From positions 1 to 38,396 of the forward strand of contig AJXE01000030.1 in assembly GCA_000263395.1 (NCBI GenBank): a stretch of DNA of 38,396 nt. The letters are read 5' to 3'. Under the pieces are notes generated by a model that worked only from the letters and a program-made list of their open reading frames with translations, searched no databases and was not told the DNA's origin. Every line of letters begins with the position of its first letter. The first letter of the stretch is position 1. The DNA is from Stutzerimonas stutzeri TS44 (GTDB lineage Bacteria; Pseudomonadota; Gammaproteobacteria; Pseudomonadales; Pseudomonadaceae). Shown here piece after piece: positions 25,997 to 33,180 of the stretch. The position numbers were made by a program, and so were the translations under genes.

Positions 25997-27754
25997 CTAC
26001 GCGCTTCTGAAGAGTGCCTGCAGACGATTCAGGCCTACGGGCTCATCCTTAAGCAGAGGCATAACCGCATAACGTGTTGCGTGCTCCTTGGCTACCGCGT
26101 CGATCTCACGGCGCTCGTTCTCGGCACGCTTGCGCAGGAATGCGGACACTGGCCTGGCTGCCGCAACGCTGTTGTTTACGATCCAGGCCCAAGGTTCTAT
26201 GTCAGCGCGTCGCAGGTCAGCCTGCAGATTCGCCGCTTCCAGAACAGGGGTGGTTTCCGCGAGTGTCACCAGCAATACCTTTGTCTGCTTGGGATCTTGC
26301 AGCTGCATCATGGGCGTTACGTAACTTACCTTGCTGTCTCCCATCTGCCGGACGATTTCACGGTGATAAGCGCCCGTGGCGTCCAGTAGAAGAAGCGTAT
26401 GTCCGGTGGGGGCGGTATCCATGACCACAAACTTCTTGCCGGCCTCTCGAATCACTCTGGAGAAAGCCTGGAATACAGCGATTTCCTCAGTACAAGGCGA
26501 TCGGAGGTCCTCCTCCAATAGAGCCAGGCCCTCGGGGTCCAGGTGTGCTCCTTTCGTTTTGAGCACGTGCTGCCGGTAGCGCTCGGTTTCGGCCTGCGGA
26601 TCAATTCTGCTGACCGTCAGGTTATCCAAGGCCCCTTCAAGTGTTTCGGCAAGATGTGCAGCCGGATCGGAGGTCGTTAGATGCACGGGTAATCCCCGAC
26701 GAGCCAAGTCGACGGCAACAGCTGCGGCCATGGTGGTTTTGCCTACGCCGCCCTTGCCCATGAGCATCACCAAGCCATGTCCGTCAGCCGCAATGTTATC
26801 CACCAAGATGGAGAGTTCAGGAAACTTCAGATCGGGCTCGCCGCCAGTTATACCCCCGCTATCGCTATTCATATCAGCGAACAGGCGCCCAAGCGTGTCA
26901 AGACCTACCAGATTGAAAGGCTTGAGCGAGAGCTGGTCGAGCGGGAGCGCGTGTAGTACTTCGGGGAAGTTCGCCAGTACCTGTTGCTCGCGTCGGTAGA
27001 TGGCTGAGGCGAGTTCATCACCGTCGGCAGCACTGGCCGGCAGTACTCCATTCACGACCAGATACTGCTGCTTCAAGCCTATTTCAGAAAGCTCTTCGTG
27101 CGTGCGTGCAACCTCACGCAATGCGGCATTCTGCGCCCGTGCGACGAGTACGAGACGCGTGCGTAATGGGTCGGATAGTGCCTCCACCGCGACTTTGTAT
27201 TGCGCTTGATGCTTTTCCAGGCCCGCGAGAGGACCCAGGCAAGTGGCGTCGCCTTTGCTGTTTTCCAGAAACCCGCTCCAAGCGCCAGGAAGCTGCAGCA
27301 GCCGGATGGTATGCCCCGTAGGCGCGGTGTCGAAAATGATGTGATCGAACTCGGCGATTAGGCTGTCGTCTGTCAGCAGCGCGGTGAACTCATCGAACGC
27401 AGCAATTTCGGTGGTGCAGGCCCCTGACAGTTGCTCCTCGATGCCTTTGACGATGTCCTCCGGGAGGACGCCCCTGACCGGCCCCACGATTCGATCCCGG
27501 TAAGCCTGAGCGGCCTGTTGCGGATCAATCTCGAAAGCGGCTAGACGGGGTACACCGCGGATCTCGGTCACCTTGTTACCAATATCCAGGCCGAAAACCT
27601 GCCCGACGTTCGATGCTGGGTCAGTGCTGACCAACAGGACGCGCTTGCCGTCGCCGGCCAGTTGAACAGCCGCGGCACAAGCAATGGAGGTCTTGCCTAC
27701 ACCACCCTTGCCGGTGAAGAACAGGAAGCGCGGTGGAGTTTTAAGAAATTTCAT
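25997..27754 (-). CDS. arsA: ArsA arsenite-stimulated ATPase
   Basis: A 585-residue two-domain ATPase, the usual ArsA length. Each half carries a P-loop: FFTGKGGVGKTSIA near residue 15 and LMGKGGVGKTTMAA near residue 338, and each has the DTAPTGHT signature (IIFDTAPTGHTIRLL and VMDTAPTGHTLLLL). Family cysteines near CTTEIA and CTEEIAVF correspond to metalloid-binding positions. It receives As(III) from ArsD and energises an arsenite exporter at the inner membrane. No ArsB partner is encoded here; ACR3 is the only arsenite exporter in the window apart from the MFS protein. It starts 12 bp after arsD. Confidence 0.97.
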   Translation of the reverse strand: MKFLKTPPRFLFFTGKGGVGKTSIACAAAVQLAGDGKRVLLVSTDPASNVGQVFGLDIGNKVTEIRGVPRLAAFEIDPQQAAQAYRDRIVGPVRGVLPEDIVKGIEEQLSGACTTEIAAFDEFTALLTDDSLIAEFDHIIFDTAPTGHTIRLLQLPGAWSGFLENSKGDATCLGPLAGLEKHQAQYKVAVEALSDPLRTRLVLVARAQNAALREVARTHEELSEIGLKQQYLVVNGVLPASAADGDELASAIYRREQQVLANFPEVLHALPLDQLSLKPFNLVGLDTLGRLFADMNSDSGGITGGEPDLKFPELSILVDNIAADGHGLVMLMGKGGVGKTTMAAAVAVDLARRGLPVHLTTSDPAAHLAETLEGALDNLTVSRIDPQAETERYRQHVLKTKGAHLDPEGLALLEEDLRSPCTEEIAVFQAFSRVIREAGKKFVVMDTAPTGHTLLLLDATGAYHREIVRQMGDSKVSYVTPMMQLQDPKQTKVLLVTLAETTPVLEAANLQADLRRADIEPWAWIVNNSVAAARPVSAFLRKRAENERREIDAVAKEHATRYAVMPLLKDEPVGLNRLQALFRSA

Positions 27755-27766
27755 GAGGGGGTCCTT

Positions 27767-28129
27767 TCAGCAACAACCACGTCCCGAACAGCATTCGCTG
27801 CCCGATGCGTCGGATAACGGCGATTCGTTAAGCCCGGTCCACTTGGCGAGCTCGGTGCGCGTCGGATAGCGGCCCGTCAAGACGACTTCGCCGCTGACGA
27901 GGGACACGGGCAAACTTTCCTGTCCCGAACGTTCCAGCAAGTTGCGAACGGCAGGTTGTTCGGCAAACGCCTGAGGCTGGTGTGCCAGATTGAAACGCTG
28001 GACTTGGCCACCATTCCGTATGGCCCATTCCACATCACCTGCGAAGGTGACAAGCGCCTGATCCACCTCTACTCCACATACGCCGGTGCTACAGCACAGC
28101 GCGGGGTCATAAATTTGTACGGCCTGCAT
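27767..28129 (-). CDS. arsD: ArsD arsenite metallochaperone
   Basis: A 120-residue protein that delivers As(III) to ArsA. The conserved binding triad is C12, C13 and C18 in IYDPALCCSTGVCG. Two further vicinal pairs, C113/C114 and C119/C120 in the tail ECCSGRGCC, are typical of longer ArsD proteins and could hold additional metalloid. Thioredoxin-like fold by family. ATG 28129 follows GGAG. It lies between the flavin monooxygenase (126-bp gap) and arsA (12 bp), and it may also have weak DNA-binding repressor activity as in plasmid R773. Confidence 0.95.
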   Translation of the reverse strand: MQAVQIYDPALCCSTGVCGVEVDQALVTFAGDVEWAIRNGGQVQRFNLAHQPQAFAEQPAVRNLLERSGQESLPVSLVSGEVVLTGRYPTRTELAKWTGLNESPLSDASGSECCSGRGCC

Positions 28130-28195
28130 GTTGGTTCTCCGATGACAACCGATAAAAAGTCAAAGAGCACCAAGGCTTGTCGATCTTATGTGCCT

Positions 28196-28240
28196 GCTTC
28201 GCTCCGCCGGCCTGATTAATGGCAGGTCAACGGAGCAAGC
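28196..28240. repeat. Imperfect inverted repeat in the arsO-arsD gap
   Basis: GCTTCGCTCCG (28196-28206) and CGGAGCAAGC (28231-28240) form a long stem with one unpaired base, enclosing a smaller CCTG/CAGG hairpin. It lies 16-60 bp past the arsO stop on the minus strand. It could be a partial terminator, attenuator or mRNA-processing hairpin between arsO and arsDA. No T-run follows at a convincing distance. Confidence 0.4.
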
Positions 28241-28255
28241 CTCGGCAACGAGTTC

Positions 28256-29632
28256 TTATGCGCGACTCGTAGGGTTACAGCAACGTGATTCAGAAGCCTG
28301 AGGTGCAGCAAGGGGCGCCTGAGTGTCACAGCATGGGGGTTGCGCAGCAGGCGTAGGGGCACCGCAGCTCGGCACCCCTTTCGGCTGTTCAGGCCGGAGG
28401 CTACAGACTCCGGTTTCTGGCAGCTCAAGCTCAACACGACGCGCAGCTTCCCAGTCGCCGGCAAGACCCGCTACCACCGAGCGCACTTGCTCGTAGCCCG
28501 TAAGCATCAGGAACGTGGGCGCGCGTCCGTAGCTTTTCATGCCGACAATAAAAACGCCCTCGTCGGGGTGGGACAGTTCGTCAATGCCATGGGGCCGAAC
28601 GGTACCGCAGCTGTGCTCATTGGGATCGATAAGGGGGGCCAGTTGAACGGGGCTCTGGGTCGCCGGGTCGATCGCCAAGCGCAGCTCTCCTAGCAATTGA
28701 AGATTGGGGCGGAAGCCTGTGGCAACGATGATCTCATCCACTGCCGGCAGCGTTTCACCGTTGCTGTGGACGATGAGCCCTGCTTCAGTGGAGTCGACAT
28801 GGCTGATCGAAACGCCTTTGAATAAGGTGATCTTCCCCTGGTCAAGTAGCGCTTTGATCCGCATGCCCAGATTGCCTCGCTCCGCGAGCTTATCGTTGGC
28901 CCCACCTCCCAGGATTCGCTCCAGCGAGTGCCCTCGAATGGCCCAGTACACCTTGGTAGCAGGTGCGTCGGCAGCGAGCTGAACCAGATCCTGCAGGGCG
29001 TTAAAGGCTGAGTGGCCTCCACCCACAACCAATACCCTGCGATTGCGGTATCGATCATGTTCATTACCGTAAGCATCGGGTATGCCGTAGACGATATGCG
29101 CTTTTGCCTCCAACTCACCCAGTGCCGGAATGCCTGACGCTCCCATCCAGTTAGGTGTCTCGTAGGTGCCAGAGGCATCGATCACCGCCCGAGCAAGCAC
29201 GTCCTTTTCACCTTCGGGACCCGCCACGCGCACCAGAAACGCAGCCTCTGCACGCCCCTTGTTTTTCAGCGTGTCAGCGCCATCCTTGGAGACCGCAAGC
29301 ACGCGTGTCTTCAGATGCAGGCAATCACTGACTACTGGTACAGCGGCAAGTGGAAGGACGTATTGCTTCAGAAGCTCGCGGCCAGTTGGGTAGCTCCCGG
29401 CTCCCGGAGCTACCCAACCAGTTGCGGCCAGGAGCTTCGCAGCCTCCCTGTCCACGTTGTATTCCCAAGGCGAGAACATCCTGACGTGCCCCCAGCGGCT
29501 GATACTCGCTCCCGCCTGGTCGCCCGCCTCGAAGATCAGTGGTTTCACGCCTCGAGCCAGAAGGTGCGCTGCAGCGGCCAGACCCACCGGGCCGGCGCCG
29601 ATTACAATGACGGGCAGTTCAGACAGTTTCAT
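28256..29632 (-). CDS. arsO: ArsO-like flavin-dependent monooxygenase with cysteine-pair tail
   Basis: A 458-residue NAD(P)H/FAD flavoprotein. The FAD Rossmann motif is VIVIGAGPVGLAAAAHL (about residues 9-25) and the second, NAD(P)-type motif is RVLVVGGGHSAFNALQD (about 199-215). The FSPWEYNVDREA and IVATGFRPNLQLL segments are also conserved. The last 50 residues are low-complexity Pro/Ala with cysteines in pairs (PPCC and SRCC) plus single Cys. Such arsO-type genes occur in ars operons and are thought to oxidise trivalent organoarsenicals, but the substrate of this one is unknown. A GTTG-N7-CAAC palindrome lies 45 bp upstream. It contains an intragenic 13-bp palindrome at 29385-29418. Confidence 0.85.
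   Translation of the reverse strand: MKLSELPVIVIGAGPVGLAAAAHLLARGVKPLIFEAGDQAGASISRWGHVRMFSPWEYNVDREAAKLLAATGWVAPGAGSYPTGRELLKQYVLPLAAVPVVSDCLHLKTRVLAVSKDGADTLKNKGRAEAAFLVRVAGPEGEKDVLARAVIDASGTYETPNWMGASGIPALGELEAKAHIVYGIPDAYGNEHDRYRNRRVLVVGGGHSAFNALQDLVQLAADAPATKVYWAIRGHSLERILGGGANDKLAERGNLGMRIKALLDQGKITLFKGVSISHVDSTEAGLIVHSNGETLPAVDEIIVATGFRPNLQLLGELRLAIDPATQSPVQLAPLIDPNEHSCGTVRPHGIDELSHPDEGVFIVGMKSYGRAPTFLMLTGYEQVRSVVAGLAGDWEAARRVELELPETGVCSLRPEQPKGVPSCGAPTPAAQPPCCDTQAPLAAPQASESRCCNPTSRA
29385..29418. repeat. Perfect 13-bp inverted repeat inside arsO
   Basis: GTTGGGTAGCTCC (29385-29397) and GGAGCTACCCAAC (29406-29418) flank an 8-base loop. It lies in the codons for WVAPGAGSYPTG. The match is exact and strong enough to fold in mRNA or be an unusual recognition site; no function is known. 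Confidence 0.65.
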
Positions 29633-29676
29633 ATCAATTCTCCGGCGTTAGGCTGGTTGGTCTTGCTTACAACTCG

Positions 29677-29691
29677 GTTGGTAGTAACAAC
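29677..29691. promoter_or_regulatory. GTTG-N7-CAAC palindrome upstream of arsO (site C)
   Basis: GTTGGTAGTAACAAC, 45 bp before the arsO start on the minus strand. It shares the pattern GTTG-N7-CAAC with sites B and A, all beside the MarR-type gene. A clear -35/-10 pair was not identified here. Repressor binding is inferred from the recurrence. Confidence 0.65.
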
Positions 29692-29724
29692 AATCAGGGC
29701 AAAAAAAGGAATACTTCTACACGC

Positions 29725-30216
29725 CTATTTCGATCGGGGCGGGCAGCAATCAGTGGCCAGCCCGCAGCGAATTTCAGCTGCTCGGGTAAGCTGACGCAGC
29801 AACACGAGCGCCCCCTGTCGTACCTCGGGCGTCATGCCACTGATCATCGCTTGCTCTTCAGCGATGAGGTCCGCTCGAATCTGTTCATACAGCTTGGTGC
29901 CCGCTTCGGTGGCCTGGACGCGTACGGCGCGACGGTCCTCCGAATCCTCGACGCGCGAGACGTAACCCTTGCGTTCCAAGGTATCAACCACACGGCTGGC
30001 GGTACTCTTGTCCAAAAACATCTCCTCGGCCAAGCCCTGCAGGCGGAGTGGCCCCTGCTTGACCAGCGTCTCGATGGCATAGCACTGCGTAACCGACACG
30101 TCGTAGCAGCAAATACGATCGCGATCACGGAACTGGTAGACCCGCACCAGCTGGTTTAGCGCCTCATAGAGGGCTTCCGCATCTTGGCTCAGGTCGTCAT
30201 TACGCATCTTTGGCAT
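29725..30216 (-). CDS. Cysteine-rich MarR-family regulator of the arsO/MFS region
   Basis: A 163-residue winged-helix protein. The DNA-binding helix-turn-helix is GLAEEMFLDKSTASRVVDTLERKG (about residues 62-85) with wing SRVEDSEDRRAVRVQ. Six cysteines are visible: C36 and C37 with C45 (RICCYDVSVTQC) near the first dimer helix, and C151, C157, C158 in the tail (RCGLATDCC). This suggests thiol sensing of As(III) or an organoarsenical, unlike phenolic-ligand MarR proteins; the ligand is inferred. It diverges from the MFS gene and is followed by arsO in the same direction. GTTG-N7-CAAC palindromes lie upstream of itself, arsO and the MFS gene. ATG 30216 has GGAA at a suitable distance. Confidence 0.9.
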   Translation of the reverse strand: MPKMRNDDLSQDAEALYEALNQLVRVYQFRDRDRICCYDVSVTQCYAIETLVKQGPLRLQGLAEEMFLDKSTASRVVDTLERKGYVSRVEDSEDRRAVRVQATEAGTKLYEQIRADLIAEEQAMISGMTPEVRQGALVLLRQLTRAAEIRCGLATDCCPPRSK

Positions 30217-30230
30217 GTCGGTTCCGATTA

Positions 30231-30272
30231 GTTGTTACCTGCAACATTATTGCTCAGCGAATTGTTCGTCAA
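30231..30272 (-). promoter_or_regulatory. marR promoter with overlapping GTTG-N7-CAAC operator (site B)
   Basis: On the minus strand TTGACG (30272-30267) and TAATGT (30249-30244) are spaced by 17 bp, a good sigma-70 match. The palindrome GTTGTTACCTGCAAC (30231-30245) overlaps the downstream edge of the -10 and covers the expected start of transcription. This is the classical position for autorepression by a MarR-type protein. Confidence 0.75.
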
Positions 30273-30287
30273 GCCATGGTTGCTCAA

Positions 30288-30332
30288 TTGACCTGGATAG
30301 GGGGCATCGACTAGCTTGTTGCTACTAACAAC
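30288..30332 (+). promoter_or_regulatory. MFS gene promoter region with GTTG-N7-CAAC operator (site A)
   Basis: The palindrome GTTGCTACTAACAAC at 30318-30332 lies 17 bp before the GTG start. A candidate -35 TTGACC (30288-30293) is followed after 17 bp by a weak -10 CTAGCT (30311-30316), which puts the palindrome over the transcription start. The palindrome is strong and the promoter call is weak. Confidence 0.6.
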
Positions 30333-30349
30333 TATAGCAGTGAGCGACC

Positions 30350-31576
30350 GTGACCCAGATCGAACCCCATCTGCCGCTCACCACTGGACGCCTGCGCTTA
30401 GTGATCGCCTTGGGCATCACGCAGATTCTGGCGTGGGGCTCGACGTTCTATCTGCCTGCGGTATTGGCGGGGCCCATTGCACGCGACACCGGATGGGCAC
30501 TCTCGTCAGTTGTAGGAGGCCTCTCCTGGGGGATGCTGGTTGCTGGCGTTTGCTCGCCTCTGGCCGGCAGATTGATTGATCGCCATGGAGGACGTCCCGT
30601 ACTCGCCTTCAGCTCATTGATGTTGGGCGTTGGGCTGCTGATCATGTCCTTTGCACATGCCCTATGGCTTTACTACTTGGCTTGGACGCTGCTGGGAGTG
30701 GGGATGGCGGCAGGCTTGTACGATGCCGCGTTTGCAACACTCGGAACGCTGTTCAGAGAGCATGCGCGCGAAGCAATTACCGGACTGACCTTGATCGGAG
30801 GATTCGCCAGCACTCTGGGATGGCCCGCAATAGCCGCGCTTGAATCTTGGCTAGGTTGGCGTGAGGCCTGCCTGGTGCTTGTAGCCTCCCATCTGTTGAT
30901 TGGACTGTCGATCCACTGGCTGGCTGTCCCCAGAACGCACGTGCGCGATGCTGGAGGGGGCTCTGCAGGCGAAGAACGGCCCCCGCCATTACCTGATCGC
31001 TCCAGCCGTCGACTCTTCATGCTGGTCGCGGGGCTGCTGGCAGTTATGGCATTCGTCATGGCAAGTTTTTCCGTACACCTGTTGTCCGCACTCGAACAGC
31101 TGGGGCTCCCGACCGTCACAGTACTCGCGATTGGTATGGTGATCGGCCCCGCGCAGGTCGTGGCAAGGTTGCTGGAGTTTTCCATCGCCCGGCATCTCCA
31201 CCCCACTTGGTCAGCGCGCATCGGCATTCTTCTGAGCCTTGCCGGCGTACTCCTGTTCACACCTGGCATACCTTGGCTAGCATTCGTCGCCGCCGCCCTC
31301 TACGGTGCCGGCAATGGAATCATGACCATTGCAAGAGGGACGCTACCATTAACGCTATTCGGGGCGGAGGGGTTTGGCACCAGGATGGGAGCATTAGCGC
31401 GGCCTATGCTCCTGGCGCAGGCTGCCGGCCCGTTTGTGGCTGCGCTTGTGCTGAGCGGCCAAGGCGCAACTACGATGATTTTGCTGATGGCGCTGCTGGT
31501 TGCTGCCGCTTTGGGCGCGAGTCTTAGGTTGCCATCGAACCCTAAGGCGGAACAAAGCTACTCCCTGGACTCCTGA
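30350..31576 (+). CDS. Major facilitator superfamily exporter, divergent from marR
   Basis: A 408-residue protein with about 12 helices and a central cytoplasmic loop rich in Pro/Arg (about residues 195-225). The N-terminal ITQILAWGSTFYLPAVLAGPIA and the loop-2 motif GRLIDRHGGRPVL are typical of MFS drug or organic-solute exporters. GTG start at 30350; no ATG fits. Control by the adjacent MarR through site A and pairing with a flavin monooxygenase suggest export of an arsenical or its oxidised product; ArsK-type MFS exporters of As(III)/Sb(III)/trivalent organoarsenicals are a precedent, but identity is unproven. It is the last gene of the arsenic island; about 226 bp with no clear gene precede the ICE genes. 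Confidence 0.85.
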   Translation: MTQIEPHLPLTTGRLRLVIALGITQILAWGSTFYLPAVLAGPIARDTGWALSSVVGGLSWGMLVAGVCSPLAGRLIDRHGGRPVLAFSSLMLGVGLLIMSFAHALWLYYLAWTLLGVGMAAGLYDAAFATLGTLFREHAREAITGLTLIGGFASTLGWPAIAALESWLGWREACLVLVASHLLIGLSIHWLAVPRTHVRDAGGGSAGEERPPPLPDRSSRRLFMLVAGLLAVMAFVMASFSVHLLSALEQLGLPTVTVLAIGMVIGPAQVVARLLEFSIARHLHPTWSARIGILLSLAGVLLFTPGIPWLAFVAAALYGAGNGIMTIARGTLPLTLFGAEGFGTRMGALARPMLLAQAAGPFVAALVLSGQGATTMILLMALLVAAALGASLRLPSNPKAEQSYSLDS

Positions 31577-31802
31577 TGACAGCCCCTTGGTCCCCAACTG
31601 GCTGAGTGGTCTGTCCCACCGGCTGCAACAGCCATGCGCCACCTAAGCCATCGGCTAGAAGTGCGCAGCGCGGGCCGGCGTACCCGTAACACACAGCGCC
31701 ATTTCCCTGTAAAAACGGAGATCACTGGTTCCCGTTTGTTTGTCGTTACCCACACCGTTTTGAAGTGGACTACCGCCATTGCCAACTCTGCGGTGGTTCA
31801 AC

Positions 31803-32240
31803 ATGCTGGCTCGACCGACTCTCCTTTCTCATTCATCGTGGCGGTCGCTCGTCGCCGGATTATGCGCTGCGCTGCTAAGCACGCAGGCGCAGGCCAAGGA
31901 CATTCTCGTCGTTACCGATAGCCAGCACCCGGTACTAGCTACCAGCGGCGTTCGGGTTATCGAGCTGGATCAGCCGGCCCGAATCAAGGGCGAGCTGGGT
32001 GCCCATCTGCCTGCCGACCCCACTCGCAGTACAGCAGTCGTGCAACAGCGGCTGAAGGACGGCGGTAACGCTCTCCTGGCACGCCTTGGTGCGGCTTACC
32101 AAGACGTGGTGGATGCCTGGAGCCTGGGCATTACCACGATCCCCGCTGTAGTGGTTGATCAACGCTATGTGGTTTATGGCGAGCCGGACGTCGCCAAGGC
32201 GGTTGCGCTCATCGAAGCACATCAGAGAACGCAGCCATGA
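31803..32240 (+). CDS. ICE protein, PFL_4709 family (TIGR03757)
   Basis: A 145-residue secreted protein with a signal peptide ending near AQA (about residue 30). Thioredoxin-like order: DILVVTDSQHPV, a central helical region (STAVVQQRL), then GITTIPAVVVDQRYVVYGE. TIP is a cis-proline-type motif, but there is no CxxC, so a non-redox role is likely (TrbC/TraW-like in position). I chose ATG 31803 with GGTGG upstream over an in-frame TTG at 31779. In related elements it follows the traC gene closely; here the arsenic island separates them. The stop overlaps the next ATG. Confidence 0.88.
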   Translation: MLARPTLLSHSSWRSLVAGLCAALLSTQAQAKDILVVTDSQHPVLATSGVRVIELDQPARIKGELGAHLPADPTRSTAVVQQRLKDGGNALLARLGAAYQDVVDAWSLGITTIPAVVVDQRYVVYGEPDVAKAVALIEAHQRTQP

Positions 32241-33172
32241 TGTGTTCTCGCCGCCTGCGCGCCGGCATCGCCGCCATTCTGCTGACGATGGGAGTCCCGT
32301 CTTTCGCGCTCGACACCTCGACCATCGCTTCCTCGACGCTCTCACCGGACTGTCTGGAATATCGCGTTGCCGGGATCTGTTTCTGGCTGCTCTGCACGTA
32401 TTTCAGCTGCTCCGTGGAGACCTCGGTGAAGGTCAGGCATTACGTGCCCGACGCGGTTGTGTCCAGCTACTCGAACACTGGCGAGAATCCATGGGTGGAT
32501 GTGCAATCGATAAGCCAACCCAACGCCATGGCACAAGCCGGCGGCGACGGTACGACCAACGAGAACCACGAAAACAACCTGGCGAAGTTCAAGAACGCTG
32601 ACGTGATCGGCCACCCCGGCGGCTATGTGCTGAGCCAGTTCGCCTCCGGCTTCGGCTATATCTGCAAAGGTGCCGGCACCGCCTTCATGCCTTACCTTTT
32701 GAGTACTCTCGACACCATCGCGTGGCGCTACAACATCCCCGAAATGGTGTACCCGGAAGCGCTGACTCCGGGCGAACGCGAGATCGGCACCCGCACTGAC
32801 CGCAATCTCTGGGGCAACGTCTATCCACGCGGCGGCTTCCTGCACCAAAGCGATGACTATATGGCCGGTGCGGTAGTAGCCCAACGTGCCGGGGATGTCG
32901 TCACACGCCGCGGCCAGATCCACGTCTACCAACCTCTGCTCGCCGATGCCGAAGACGGCTACTGGCCAGCCGGTGAACTGGTTGAGAGCGACGCCACGAC
33001 AGGCAAATGGCAGGAACTGACACCGACCCTCTCTCCCACATGCGCGGTCTTCCCTCACTCCGAAAACCGCGTGCAGGCGCAGCAGGGTGATTACGCCTGG
33101 GCGCTGTGGCGACCCTATAGCTGCTGCGAACGCGAAGGTCAGGTCTTTCTTGGCAGCGTCGATTTCAATTGA
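32237..33172 (+). CDS. ICE protein, PFL_4710 family (TIGR03756), TraU-like
   Basis: A 311-residue secreted protein with a signal peptide (about 1-24). TraU-like features include a cluster of cysteines early in the mature part (CLEYRVAGICFWLLCTYFSCSVE) and a late pair in YSCCEREG, which imply several disulfide bonds. The WGNVYPRGGFLHQ segment is strongly conserved in this family. TraU proteins are periplasmic and needed for DNA transfer. The high cysteine content gives a plausible need for a DsbA-like helper such as the one at 696-1340. Confidence 0.9.
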   Translation: MMCSRRLRAGIAAILLTMGVPSFALDTSTIASSTLSPDCLEYRVAGICFWLLCTYFSCSVETSVKVRHYVPDAVVSSYSNTGENPWVDVQSISQPNAMAQAGGDGTTNENHENNLAKFKNADVIGHPGGYVLSQFASGFGYICKGAGTAFMPYLLSTLDTIAWRYNIPEMVYPEALTPGEREIGTRTDRNLWGNVYPRGGFLHQSDDYMAGAVVAQRAGDVVTRRGQIHVYQPLLADAEDGYWPAGELVESDATTGKWQELTPTLSPTCAVFPHSENRVQAQQGDYAWALWRPYSCCEREGQVFLGSVDFN

Positions 33173-33180
33173 GGCAGGCC

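Noticed and set aside
31577..31802. Mobile-element scar at the right end of the arsenic island
   Set aside because: I compared this gap with 15926-16111 by eye and saw no shared terminal repeat or transposase fragment.
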